Assembly (NCBI GenBank): GCA_029747015.1
Contig: JAKOGI010000325.1
Location: 354,501-418,500 of the forward strand
DNA length: 64,000 nt
Origin: Carnegiea gigantea
Taxonomy: Eukaryota > Streptophyta > Magnoliopsida > Caryophyllales > Cactaceae
Reading direction: 5' to 3'
In this document: positions 10,859 through 24,386 of the stretch, piece after piece
Numbering within the stretch: position 1 is the first letter of the stretch
How the letters are laid out: each line of letters begins with the position of its first letter
Position numbers and translations under genes: made by a program
The notes under the pieces: generated by a model
What the model was told of the DNA's origin: nothing
The model's database searches: none
Seen by the model: the letters and a program-made list of their open reading frames with translations, nothing else

Positions 10859-13707
10859 ACATAACTTGACATATGCCACTAGCATCTACAAAATCAAACA
10901 ATATTAACATGTTCACATTAGTACAGGGACTCATAATAATAACATACCATGTTGGCACATAGAAAATCATTGCCATGAGGAGCACAGGATAACACTTCTT
11001 AGATCCATAGCCAATCACAGTTAAACCCAGATAAGCATTTAGAGCTAGGCATGTATGATGTAATCATACTCTCTAATTAGTCATAAATTCTCCCCTTTAT
11101 CATGACATACAATATTCATAGAGGGTTGATTGTTTAATTAGCCTCCAGGGATATCCATTCAACCAATATCACATACTTTCACGAGCATCCAAGACATTTA
11201 CCATATAATGAAAAATCATGCGCATTTAGGGGATCATGTCAAATGACCATTAATTCTGTAATCAAAATAGAAGTGAGACGGAAAGATCAAGTCGAAGTTA
11301 TACATCTTTCTACCACTTTGGCTTATAACGATTAGAGTCACCATAGGTGGACACTCTAGTGTAAATTGATTAGGGTTACTGGCATGTATCTATCACTATA
11401 CTGATGTAACCATTCTCTCCAGTAGGCACTCTGAATCAAATGAGATTAAAGGCTCTTAGTTTACCTTACTGGACTCTACCTTTGCTTCCACTATGTCTTT
11501 TCAATTATGCCACATTTTTCTTCACACATCATCATTTTTTCTTTTATGTGGCTCTTAGCAATCGTGAAGTATTATGACATAGAAAATGCTTGACGACTCA
11601 CGTTTTGCAAATCATTCGTCCCACTAACTAAGGTGAACCAATTATCGAAAAAAGGCCACACAATCCAAAGTGATTGTACCCCCTTATAAGAGGCAACAAA
11701 GTTAGGGCTGCATTATCAAAATACTATAATAATAATTGTTCAACTCACAAAAGCAATAACGAGGATTAGTAAATTATTTGTGATGGAGAGGATAAATATA
11801 GACTAATGCATGGGTAAATAGGGTTGAGCAAATTGAAAACGCTGAATTCATGATTCCAAATAATTTATACTAGGTAGATGACCTAGACCTGTCTTGGCAT
11901 GGTTTGGAGCATCTTCGTCTTCCTCTAATCTTTCTTTCTTTTTCCGTCTTTATTTCAATAATCACGACCTTGGCGTGAATCTAGATAATTTCATACATGT
12001 TATCGATTATTTGACCATTTCACCAAATTCGTCATCCATTTAGTTAATATTTTAACTTTAAAGCCATATAGCTATTTCCAGTCATTGATTACCTTTTTAT
12101 AGAAACAAGATTCTTCTATAATAGCACACCAAGGATTAAGATTTGGAAAAGAAATGATGATTAGGACAAAAGAAGGAAAATACAATTAAAGAGAGAGAAA
12201 ATGAGATACGCAGGATACTAGGACAAGGATCGTAACTAATGCTTATGTCAATGTGCATCCTAGGGTGAGGCACCTTATCTTCTAATTACACAATCCATGT
12301 TATATGAGATTGTAAATCAATTGGATTTTAAAAACATTTTACAATTTTAATTTGGAACTCAAAATGATGACGAAGATGCCACTTTTAATGGTGGGTTTTC
12401 TTTAAAGAACAAGCAATAGACGATGGCCAACATTTGACTTAGTCTTATTGCATCAATCCCTGTTTCTTATAAATGGCAAACTATTAAGGTCAATGATCAT
12501 CTTGACTATGACATTGTATCAAGGTCTCTAATAATTCTTCTTTGGATGGAGTCATCTTTTCTTACATCTAGCTGATTAGTCGTACTAGTTCGAAGAGATC
12601 GAGGGATTCCCTTCAAATAACGTATGAATAAAAGCAACCCATTGCCTTGTTGAATGAATAAGGATCATAAAACTCTAGATATATAAGGGGGATATAAATT
12701 ATATTGCCCTACCCATAGGGATAATCAAGCATAATGCTTGAATTGCATGACCACATATAGCATGAAGTCTGATACGGACTGGATGCCCTCTCCTTCAATA
12801 AGGAAAGTGAGGTAAGTTCAAACTTTTAGCCAAGAACATGTAATATGCATACCAGGGCCATTTAAGGAGTTAATAATGTTCAAATGGTCTGAAGCTACTA
12901 TGTAGGTAACATCAATCCCACGATAATTGTCACACCCAAGCATAAGTCTCTCAAGCAAGACATCAAGCAATAAGTTTAATTCCATCGTCACCACACATAT
13001 GGCATATGAGAATCAATATAAGGTATATTAAGCTACAAATGGCTTCCTCTGCTTATATACTAGAGTGAATTATTCAATGTGCATTAAGTAAGGCATATAG
13101 ATGTATTAACAATTATCAGGGGATAGACTATGTAAGGCAACATAGTATTTATGCGTCAATCATATGGGTATATTAGTCATGATTCCTATAAACCTGATGA
13201 CTACAACATTTATTAATTATTTTAATAAATTTTAGTGCGTTAATCAATCTAGTGAACTATAAACATAATCATTTTAAGTGTGAAACCCTAATGGCTTAAT
13301 AACATACTAGCCATCAAACTAAACACACGATCATTTATTCAGTTCTAGATAATAGTTCGATGTTGTAAAACTAGAAGGGTGCTTACCACTATAACTTTCA
13401 ATGGTTAGTTTCCATCAAAGTTAGTGAATAAAGAGTATCCATCAATGCTAGTAGTACACTATCAGAGTAAATGCTTGTAACCAAGCATTAAATCTGCTAT
13501 CTGAGTTTTAAAGACTTTGAAACCGTGTGGCTAAAGCATTTGAAATAATCAAGCATTATAGACATGACTCTAAACTTTGCCTATGAACATATCACTTGGA
13601 GCTGGTTCATATTTCAATGCCAAGTGATAGGTCAAATGCATACATATTTTGTGAATGAAGGATAGGTATGCTCCGTATAAGTACGAAAAGCACATAGCTT
13701 CCAATTC

Positions 13708-16700
13708 TCAAATATAAGTAAGCATAGATATTATTTATCTTATTTATTTCATAGTTGGTGAAGCAAATCCATAGGCATTTTTAATTGATAGAATTCTCAA
13801 GTCAACCACTAGCACTTCATACTGTGATAGTTTAATTTATTCCCCAGATTGACTTATATTTGCTTCGCATTTTTAAAGGATAAACTCAATAGATTGCGTT
13901 GGTCTCTGTGGGAGTGATATTTTAACTAGACTACTACAACCACGCACTTGCAGGCTTGTCACATAACTTTCATCCATCTTAATTCTTAGATATGCCATGG
14001 TTTTCTTTAGGTCCTCTGGCTGTTGTCCCTAATTCTATCACTTCACATATTTGATCTTCTGTTAATGTCTGCATAATCCTCAATTGAATCCACTAAGTGG
14101 TGGCTGCTCATTTCTTTATCCATTCTGATCTTAATTGATTCCATATATGAGAGCACTTTATTGGAATCTTTTTGTGCTCATCTCTGACTCAATAATCATG
14201 TAAGTGATGCACATCAAATATATTAATCGATTCAATGAACTAGATGCGCAAGACTTGATGTAAATGAACTTATGAGTCAATATGAGCCACATCAAGCAAG
14301 CATCTAATACGTAATTATGTTGTCTCCTTTAGCTTACTGTGATTAAGATTATCTTTTGTATAAGATCAAGCACTTAAGAATTTCTTCATCACTTACACAA
14401 TTGAGCAATCCCATCAACATGCCTGAACTATATAGGGAAGGTCAGTGAGACGGACTTTAACAGGCGACGGTCAGGATCAGATTACTCAAGCCAAAATGTA
14501 ATTACCCTGGAACTCTGGCAATCCTACGTTATCCTTAATAAGCACAATTTCAATACTCATTAATAACATATATCTTCAACATATCATCACCTGGTGCATA
14601 TGAACATCATTATTCTGAATTGGCTTGTCACCATCAGAATTAACATATTCTCAGATCCAACAATCCCGTGCATTTGATAATAACAAACAATGCATGTATG
14701 ATCATTGTATATTTCCATATGTTAACATTCACAATTTGTTTTTGCATTGTCATTAAAAAGGGCTGTAGAAGAAAAATATGGCAAGTAGATCATAGGGTGA
14801 AAAATATGGCATGTAAGTATGGCAACCATAAAATCATAATAGAAATCACATGTCAACTTTATTTGATGGTTAGACAATCAAGGTTGATACTAAACAAGTG
14901 TACGACTCAATCACTCGATGGTATAAATTTTTTGTCATTAAGTTTATGCATAGAGTCAAGGATACAATTGATGAACCTATCTCCCCCTTTTTTCAAACAT
15001 GACTTGACATATGCCACTAGCATCTACACAATCAAACAATATTAACATGTTCACATTAGTACAGGGACTCATAATAATAACATACCATGTTGGCACATTG
15101 AAAATCATGGCCATGAGGAGCAGATGATAACACTTCTTAGATCTATAGCCAATCAGAGTTAAACCCAGATGAGCATTCAGAGCTAGGCATGCATGATGTA
15201 ATCATACTCTATAATTGGTCATAAATTCTCCTTTTATGATGACAAACAATATTCATAGAGGGTTGATTGTTTAATTAGCCTCCAAGGATATCCAATCAAC
15301 CAATATCACATACTTTCACGAGCATCCAGGACATTTACCATATAATGAAAAAGCATGCGCATTTAGGGGATCATGTCAAATGACCATTAATTCTGCAATC
15401 AAAATGGAAGTGAAACGGAAAGATCAAGTCGAAGTTATACATCTGTCAACCACTTTGGCATATAACGACTAGAGTCACCACAGGTGGACACCCTAGTGTA
15501 AATTGATTAGGGTTACTGGCATGCATCTACCACTATACTTATGTAACCATTCTCTCAAATGAGATTAAAGGCTCTTAGTTTACATTATTGGACTCTTCCT
15601 TTGCTTCCACCATGTCTTTTCAATTGTGCCACATTTTTCTTCACACATCATCATTTTTTCTTTTATGCGGCCCTTAGCAATTGTGAAGTATTATGACATA
15701 GAAAATGCTTGAGGGCACACATTTTGCAAATCATTCGTCCCGCTAACCAAGATGAACCAATTATCGAAAAAGGCCACACAATCCAAGTGATTATGCTCCC
15801 TCATAAAAAGGAGCAAAGTTAGGGCTGCATTATCAAAATACCATAATAATAATTGTTCAACTCACAAAAACAACAACCACAATATGTAAATTATTTGTGA
15901 TAGAGAGGATAAATATAGACTAATGCATGGGTAAACAGGGTTGAACAAATTGAAAACGCTTAATTCATGATTCCAAATAATTTACACTAGGTAGATGACC
16001 TAGACCTGTCTTGGCATGGTTTGGACCATCTTCGTCTTCCTCTAATCTTTCTTTCTTTTTTCGTCTTTAGTTCATTTAATCATGACTTTGGTGTTAATTA
16101 AGATAATTTCATACATGTTATTGATTATTTCACCATTTCACCAAATTCATCATCCAGTTAGTTAATATTTTAACTTTAGAGCCGTATAGCTATTTCCATA
16201 TTTATTACCTTTTTATAGCAACAAGATTCTTCTATAATAACACACCAAGGATTAAGATTTAGAAAAGAAATGATAATTAGGACAAAAGAAGGAAAATACA
16301 ATTAAAGAGAGAGAAAATGAGATATGTAGGATACTAGGACAAGGATCGTAACTAATGCTTACGTCAATGTGCATACTAGGGTGAGGCACCTTATCTTCTA
16401 ATTATACAATCCATGTTATATGAGATTGTAAATCAATTGAATTTTAAAAGCATTTTACAATTTTAATTCGAAACTCAAAATGATGACAAAGATGCCACTT
16501 TTAATGATGGGTTTTCTTTAAAAAACAGGTAACAGATGATAGCCAATTTTTGACTTAGTCTTATTACATCAATCCCTGTTTCTCATAACTGGCCAACTAT
16601 TAAGGTTAATGATCATCTTTACTATGACATTGTGTCAAGGTCTCTGATAATTCTTCTTTGGATGGAGTCATCTTTTCTTACATCTAGCTGATTAGTTGTA

Positions 16701-17824
16701 TTAGTTCGAAGAGATCGAGGGATTCTCTTGAAATAACGCATGAAGAAAAGCAAACCATTGCCTTGTTGAATGAATAAAGATGATAAAACTCTAGATGTAT
16801 AAGAGGAATATAAATTATATTGCCCTACCCATACGGATGGTCAAGCATAATGGCTTGAATTGCATGACCACATATAGCATGAAGTCTGATATGGACTAGA
16901 TGACTTCTCCTTCAATAAGGAAAGTGAGGTAAGTTCAAACTTTTAGCCAAGAATATGTAATATGCATACCATGGCCATTTAAGGAGTTAATAATGTTCAA
17001 ATGGTCTGAAGCTACTATGTAGGCAACATTAATCCCACGATAATTATCGCACCAAAGCATAAGTTTCTCAAGGAAGACATCAAGCAATAAATTTAATTCC
17101 ATCGTCACAATACATATGGTATATGGGAATCAATATAAGGTATATTAAGCCACAAATGGCTTCCTCTGCTTATATACTAGAGTGAATTATTCAATGTGTA
17201 TTAAGTAAGGCATATAGATGAATTAACAATTATCAGGGGATAGACTATGTAAGGTAACATAGTATTTATGCATCAATTATATGGGCATGTTACTCATGAT
17301 GCCTATAAACTTGATGACTACAAAATTTATTAATCATTTTAATAAATTTGAGTGCATTAATGATTCTAGCGAACTATAAACATAATCATTTTAAGTGTGA
17401 AACCCTAATTGCATAATAACATACTAGCCATCAAACTAAACACGTGATCATTTTTTCAGTTCTACATAATAGTTCGATGTTGTAAAACTACAATAGTGCT
17501 TACCACTATAACTTTCAATGGTTAGTTTCCATCAAAGTCAGTGAATAAAGAGTACCCATCAATGCTAGTAGTACACTATTAGAGTAAATGCTTATAACCA
17601 AGCATTAAATTTGCTATCTGAGTTTTAAAGACTTTGAAACCGTGTGGCTAATGCATTTGAAATAGTCAAGCATTATGGACGTAACTCTAAACTTTGCCTA
17701 TGAGCATATTACTTGGAGCTGGTTCATATTTCAATGCTAAGCGATAGGTCATATGCATACATGTTTTGTGAATGAAGGATAGGTGTGCTCTATGTAAGAA
17801 CATGTAGCACATAGCTTCCAATTC
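13708..17824 (+). repeat. Array unit 3
   Basis: 4117 bp. It lacks about 18 bases, the CAGTAGGCACTCTGAAT segment, near 15556 compared with unit 2. No supported gene; open frames are interrupted in sister units. Confidence 0.93.
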
Positions 17825-18101
17825 TCAAATATGAGTAAGCACAGATATTATTTATCTGATTTATTTCATAGTTGGTGAAGTAAATCCCTAGCCGTCATTA
17901 ATTGATAGAATTCTCAAGTCAACCACTAGCACTTCATGCGGTGATAGATTAATTTGTTCCCCAAATTGACTTATATTTGTTTCGTATTTTTAAAGGATAA
18001 ACTCAATAGGTTGCGTTGGTCTCTGTGGGAGTGATATTTTAACTAGACTACAACACCCACGCGCTTGCGGGCTTGTCACTGAACTTTCATCCATCTTGAT
18101 T

Positions 18102-18106
18102 CTTGG
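18102..18106. repeat. Target-site duplication CTTGG, left copy
   Basis: CTTGG lies directly before the TG that opens the inserted element and recurs directly after its final CA. The uninterrupted site in other units reads GATTCTTGGATATGCC, confirming that these five bases were duplicated on insertion. Confidence 0.97.
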
Positions 18107-21100
18107 TGTAATGCCCCCAAAATGCTAATGACATGATTTACGAAATACTGTAGCGGAAGAATTAATAATAGAAGGCGCTACCGCTGTCCTGATGAGGACA
18201 AGGCTCACTGAAGCCATTTAATCTTGCAACTCATATTCACAATCACAAAATCTATTAACTGAAATACTTCAAGACCAAAGTCCATAATAGTTCAACTTCA
18301 ATACCATCGACTTAATCATACTATGTGATAACTTGCACTCCACATTATACAAGTACATTGAGTATAGATCCAACTTGACCCTGAGGTTGTTTCCAATATT
18401 TATGCTGTGCTGAATCCACTGTGAGCATCTGATGACTTCCAAAAGGGTCATTGAAAGAGGAAACATGTGATACTTCATCACCTAAAATGAAAAACATGAA
18501 AACAATTTGAAAATGTGAGCAAAACTTCAGTACATGCATTCCTGCATTGTAAAATGAGCACATAAACACTGTCGATGGGTATCCGCTTTTGCAACTCATT
18601 TAGTTCATAGTAACAATGAAAATAAAAGTAATATGAAACTGAATTGCTCATTATTATCTGAATGTGAGCTCTTTGCAATGATATGATCTATACAAAGGTG
18701 TACACCTACCAATCCGATCAAGAGTTGGCCTGAAGCCGCGTGGGTAAATGATGGGCTGACGCCCTATAGATGATAATTGACGGGGTCACAAGTTAAATGG
18801 CAAATCACTGTATAAACTGATTCATTGATAAACTCATTAACAGTTGTAACTTGACAAACATGTTCTACTTTCTGAAGATACAGGCAATGGACATATCTTG
18901 AGCTTTTAAAAATATCATCTGACTTGATGAAAGTCAGTTGTTTCATAAATATCATCTGACTTGAAAAATATATTTTGACTTGATCACACTTATACATAGC
19001 GGGGAACGATAACTAGGCCTCAACTCTATTTTATAAATGTCATTATAAGTATGTGTAGTCAGTAAATAATCTTTACTCACATAATTGAGTAAGTGAAAGT
19101 ATGTGTAATAGAAATTGAGTAATTAAATGGTATACATAACTTGGGTATTTCAATATAACTTTAAAACTGAATTGATAAAAGCAATTACATTTGATATAAC
19201 GCAAATGAAGGTAAAATAGTTCACAATGAGATAAATGAGATTACCAAGAAAAAGGCCTTGATGGTGACAATTGATAGGGTGGTTGTGGCCTTTTCAGAAA
19301 TAGGTTGCTGATATAGTTTTAAGGCTTGCTAATATATAACTTGGTTCAAGATAATACCGAGTGCACTAGATTGACTTGATAAATACATTTGATACATTCT
19401 GAATTGAGTAAGTAATAGAAGTTTGAGGCCAAGAGGGATATATCTTGGTTCAAAATAGCATAAACTGCAATAACTTGATTTGAGAAATATGGTTTCTGAG
19501 TCACAACTCTCCCCACTTCTCATATTTCATTCATAAATCCATTAGATATAGAATTCCACCTCAAATGAGTCATTGAACTCAATAGAAGCTATTAAGCTCA
19601 CTAAGCTTGGTATTTTCTTTGAAAAAATCCATAAATAATTCAAAGCTTAAAAACAAGCTCCTAAATAGGATACTTGTGTTCTTCTTTCTCATTAATCAAG
19701 CTAAAATCTCCATTGAAGTCCATGAACATTCATTTCCCCCTTAAATAACCTTACTTGGCCCAAAATACACAAAATGAGTGTATGATCAATTTCACTTAAT
19801 CTTTCTTATTGCTCTTTACATTATTACTCAAAATGCTTCTAAAAATCACCAAACTCAAAATACTCAACCAAAATTCATGAAATCTCATAGGAAATTTGAA
19901 AATAATATGGACAATCTACAGTAAAATTTTCAGAATTTGCCTCCAAGTATATGCTGCGCAGAAATTGCAATAACAGCCTAATTTACACCAAAGCAGGTCA
20001 GTTCACTTCAAAAATTCATAACTTTCACCCTAGACCTCAAATAGAGACCTAAAATCCCAATATGAAAATATTACGAAGTCCCAAAAAAATTTCATTGACA
20101 ACACAAAAGATGATTCCCGCAATAGGGCTCCCAAAATGGGGATAAAACACAAGTTTGTCAGTTTTGGTCCCATTTTATGCAGTTTTGGTAAAATGAACAT
20201 AACTTTTTCCACAGGCCTCAGCTTAAGGCGATTCAAAAGCCATTTGAAAGCCAACACACTAAACTATCTACCTACCAAAATCATAATTTTTCCATAAGCT
20301 GATCATTACCAGTTTAATCCAGAAGGCTGCCCTATTTTTCTGAAATTTTCAGCATTCACTGTTTTAGTTTTCTCTTCCTTTTTTACATAAATCCTCACTT
20401 GAAATCATTCCAAATCACCCAAAACATCATCATAAACATCAATAAAACTAAAGATTACAAAATCAAATACAAATCAATCCATAAACATGGTTTTAACTTA
20501 AGCTTACATGAACATGATCATCCCCAAACCCTAGCATGAATCAAGCTCAACTTCACCATGATCAAGAGCAAAATAACTCTTATTTCTTATCAAAATATCA
20601 TGATCAATCATCACAACCATCAAAACAAGAATCAAAACTAAAAAAAATCAAAATCAACAAGATTAAGATTAAGGTTTACTCACTTTGATTGGAAATAAGT
20701 AGACATAGAGATGAGGTTTAATGGTTTTGATGATGGAGGATGGTAGCTAGATGTACTAGGATGTTGAGGTGAGTCGAAAACACTTGAGCTAGCTGGAAAA
20801 GTGGTCGAAAACAGTCCATATAGAGGCTGGGTTGCTGCTATGAGGGGGAGAGAGAGAGGAGAGAGAAAATGGAATTTTTTGGGTTGATTTGTGCTTGTTT
20901 TAAGTAATCTAACTTGTGGCTGAAATGTTATCCTCAACAAAGCTTTTGTTAACCATGGTTAGCCTTAAATCATGGTAATTAGTTAGGTTAAAGAATGCAA
21001 AATTGTTGGGCATCAAGTTGGGTCGAAATAAGTTGGGTTCGGGAATAAAACACTTCGTAACGATAACGTTTTTGCGTAACTCAAAATTAAATTTTTGTTA

Positions 21101-21540
21101 TGTTATCAAAATAATAATGACAACAATAATAATAGCAACAATTACAATAATAACAATAATAATAATCATAATGATAATAACAATAACAATTTCTCAAACC
21201 ATAATTATCGATGCCTACTATCGATTCACCTGATATTTAATTAATCAACAAAACTTGAATTAACAATCAATGAAACTCGAATTGCAAATAGGACCCAAAT
21301 GAATATCCCCCAATTGGGATGAGTAAATACGATAAATGAAAGTGACAAATTTAAATGATATAAGGTAATTCGGTAAATATATAAATTGAGGGTAATTGAA
21401 TTAATGAACATGATTTGGTTAAACAAATAACCATGAGTGATTGAATCCATAAATATGATAAATTAAATGAATAAACATGATTAATTAAATAAATACATAT
21501 GATTTAAGTGAACAATATGGGTTAAGGTCGGGTTATTACA
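18107..21540 (-). repeat. LTR, left on the + strand (3' LTR of the element)
   Basis: 3434 bp, pairing with 33638-37090 over its full length. Comparing roughly the first 270 bases by eye gives about 25 differences, near 9%, many of them C/T or G/A; later stretches look closer. It contains a purine-rich stretch near 20850 that reads as a pyrimidine-rich leader on the - strand, and an AAT-rich microsatellite near its element-5' end. The open frames in it, such as 20680-20940, have no recognisable domain. Confidence 0.95.
21106..21195. repeat. AAT/ATC-rich microsatellite in the left LTR
   Basis: Imperfect trinucleotide-like run (AATAAT, ACAATA, AATCAT). The corresponding place in the other LTR holds a longer and purer run. 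Confidence 0.85.
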
Positions 21541-21556
21541 GCCTTCCCCTCTTAAA
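21541..21556 (-). other. Polypurine tract of the nested LTR element
   Basis: The - strand reads TTTAAGAGGGGAAGGC immediately before the LTR that starts TGTAATAACC. It lies directly after GTTTCGAGGACGAAAC, a phrase common at this position in chromoviruses. Confidence 0.93.
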
Positions 21557-23504
21557 GAGTTTCGTCCTCGAAACTTATGACACTTGCCAAATGTATGCAA
21601 TGCCGTTTCAAAACACATAGGTCATTGGTTCCCATTGCTTCCCTCTGAAGAGATATAATTTGCCCAATGTACTCCGGCTAAGGGTGTCTATGTATTGTAT
21701 AACTGCTTAATCTCATGTTTCAGTAGTAGATCTGGATACTTCTCATACAATGGCTGCAATGAACTCAATTACTATGATTCAAAATTGATATTCTCTTCGA
21801 TAGAAAAGAACCTTGTTACTAGTGAGGAGGTGCTCACTACTGGTTCATTACCTTGTCTGCTAATGAAAACTGTTATATATACCCTGATAAGTACTCTGAT
21901 ACTATTACGAGCTATAAAACACATTATATACGTGTTCAAGTTCGACTGGTAGGTGCAGTCAACAAGTTACAGGATTTAACCTTTCTATGAATCATAAGGC
22001 CCCATGTAATTAGTCCCTAATTGTCCTTGGATAGACGGTTTCTTACTCCCTTGACTAGAAAAGCCTTTGAAATATTTTATAACCCGTCTGAGACTTTGGT
22101 TATTTCCTTATTTTGCCAGCATAACTCTTTTTTCAACCTTGTATCACCTCAATATGTACTTGAATTTCCCCCCTTAATGCTTACTTGGGTTAGCTCTGAC
22201 CTTGTACTCAATGTTTCTTCTGGCTCACTAAAATATAATTAGACAGTGCTTGAGATTATGTCCTTATCAAAATATCCTCATCGGATATTCCTAATGCCTT
22301 ACATGATCTCCCCTCATCAAACTACTCAAGGATCTGCTCCCGATCGATAATGGGTAATGAAATGACCATGGTTAGGGATGAGAGTGATGAAATTCTTAGC
22401 TAAGCAAATCATTGCATACAAAAGAAATGAACAATGAAACTAGAAAAGATTTATAATGGAGGGATTAACATGAGGGGTTAGAATAAAGATAAACATAAGT
22501 GTATCATGAATTCTGAAATATAATACCATAAGAGTCGTGGTTTATAAATATTGATTATAAAGGATCCAATACATAGTGATCCAAGAAGATAGATGGCCTA
22601 GTTACCTTTGAGTTTAGCTGATGATTTAAAAAAAAAAAAAAACAAGCTGGCCAGCAATGGAGTTCCAACAGGGTGACTTTCTAGATATAATTGACAGGAT
22701 AAATGCAATCGAGGGAGTGGCCAAACAAAATACGATAAATAGATAAATAGATTGTTTATCCAAGGTACAATCGATAATAGCTTGAACAAACAAGGTCTAA
22801 TGAATAGATAAATGGATTGAATAGGCTACAGTGCAAACATGCATTTGCTCATATGGAGCCAAGTCAAGTATGATAATAAGATTAAATAAGGGTTACTAAA
22901 GTTTACTTATGAGGATATAAGATATAGATGTGAGAATTGCAAGTGCCATAAATAGATCAATAGATTGAACCGATAAAATGCAATGGATAGATCAATAGAT
23001 TGAATGAACAAAGCACCAATGGATAAGTAAATAGATTGACCAAGTGACATTAGAAACGTATCTTTGCTCATATGAAACCGATTCAAGTCCAGTAATAAGA
23101 TTAAACAAAAAGCTAGAGTTTACTTATGAGCATGTAAGATATATGTGTGGGAGTTGAAGTTCAAAATAAGGAGAGTAAGGAGATTATGACAATCGCAATG
23201 ACCCACACCAATGAGAGTTGAGTTACATTATGAATTCAGAACAAGTTATACGAGCGTATTATTATGAATAAATGAGATGTAAGATAGATGTAGGAATCAT
23301 CTCTCAACGAAATGAACTACAATGCAAGATCATAAAATAGAGATGGTGAATGTCGAGAGCATGGGAATGCTGACAACCATATAAGGTTGAACAAAAAAAA
23401 TGTAATGCACATTTAACAATGGGTTTGCAAAGACATGGAAGATCACACTAATAGGAAATATCGGGTTGAAATGCAAGGAAGATTAAACAATATTGGATAG
23501 TACA
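21557..23504 (-). other. Internal region of the LTR element, part downstream of the CACTA insertion
   Basis: About 1.95 kb with no intact gene. On the - strand near 21730-21760 a short stretch can be read as YEKYPDLL, resembling the last residues before the stop in chromodomain-type integrases, but stops flank it and the match is weak. The part from about 22800 to 23150 has several loosely repeated ATAGATTGA/AATGGATA phrases. Nothing else is recognisable. Confidence 0.55.
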
Positions 23505-23536
23505 CACTACAAAAACGCGCTCGTTTAGATACGAAA
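23505..23536 (+). repeat. CACTA terminal inverted repeat, left
   Basis: CACTACAAAAACGCGC is a perfect 16-base match to the other end. Similarity continues imperfectly through TTTAGATACGAAA to about 32 bases. Confidence 0.95.
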
Positions 23537-23965
23537 CTTTTTGTATCTAAATGATAGATTTTCGTATCTAAATAACATTTAGATACGAATAGAAACGAAA
23601 AAAGTTTCGTATCAAAAGGCACGATCGCAGACCAAAATCGGAAACAGAACTCGTTTTCGTTTCTATTAGATACGAAAATAAAAACGAAAAATATTTTCAT
23701 ATCTAATTGATACGAAACTTTTTCGTATCAAAACATCAATGTCTCGTATCTAATTGATATGAAATTAGATACGAAAACCTCTTCGAATCTAACAGAAATG
23801 CAAATTTTCGTGTCAAACTGCATCGTTTTCGTTTCTTATTGATACGAACTTAGATACGAAAGTTTTTCGTATCTCTTAGATACGAAGTTTTTCGTATCAA
23901 GATGTCAAAATAGCGTATCAAATTGATACGAAATTAGATACGAGGCATACATTTTGTATCAAATT
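23537..23965. repeat. Left subterminal repeat region (AGATACGAAA motifs)
   Basis: The motif AGATACGAAA, or variants such as TGATACGAAA and AGAAACGAAA, recurs many times in both orientations in about 430 bases, often as back-to-back inverted pairs. In En/Spm elements such subterminal motifs bind the TNPA-type protein; that role is inferred here. Confidence 0.9.
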
Positions 23966-24386
23966 ACATATCTTATGTGCATAAATTGTTCTACGTTTTT
24001 CACCTGATATTTTTTGTTTCTAACTGAATGTTTCATTCCAAATAATTGCAACAAGTGCTAAATTCCCAAATACATTTACATACACATAGATACGTGAATA
24101 CGTAAGAGCCCAACATTGCATCATATATACCAACCAACCTCGATATTTACATTTACCTAAGGTATATTACAACTTGGCAACAAAATTCCAAGTATCGAGG
24201 ATATGCAACCATCAAGCAATTGACATCCAAAAAATACACCACGACCAAAGCAATGTTCAAGGTGTGTTCCAAAAAATACACCATCGCATGCCCATCTAAG
24301 AGTTACAAGTTGCAGCTATCAACATATATAGACATATACCAAGTCAGTTACTAATATAAGACTAAGGGTCAGGAAGAAGGGGAAAT

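Larger units (their letters stand above)
9544..13707 (+). repeat. Array unit 2
   Basis: 4164 bp, the longest full unit. The LTR-derived part runs to about 9797. It has a small local duplication near 10034-10078, where a phrase of the type ATGTAAGTGATGCACAT occurs twice. Internal landmarks: a duplicated 28-bp motif at 10631-10679 and a pyrimidine tract at 10841-10855. No supported gene. Confidence 0.93.

Noticed and set aside
20680..20940. 86-residue - strand frame in the left LTR with a partial relative in the right LTR
   Set aside because: It lies in the LTR leader, is shortened in the other LTR (36289-36474) and shows no domain. It is probably untranslated leader.
21690..21952. Possible chromodomain/integrase end on the - strand of the LTR element (YEKYPDLL)
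   Set aside because: Only eight residues look right, with stops close by. Too weak to annotate as a gene fragment, so it is mentioned only as a hint.
22800..23060. Tandem repeat in the LTR element's internal region (ATAGATTGA-like phrases)
   Set aside because: The phrases recur but without a steady period or good identity, so I did not list it as a defined repeat.
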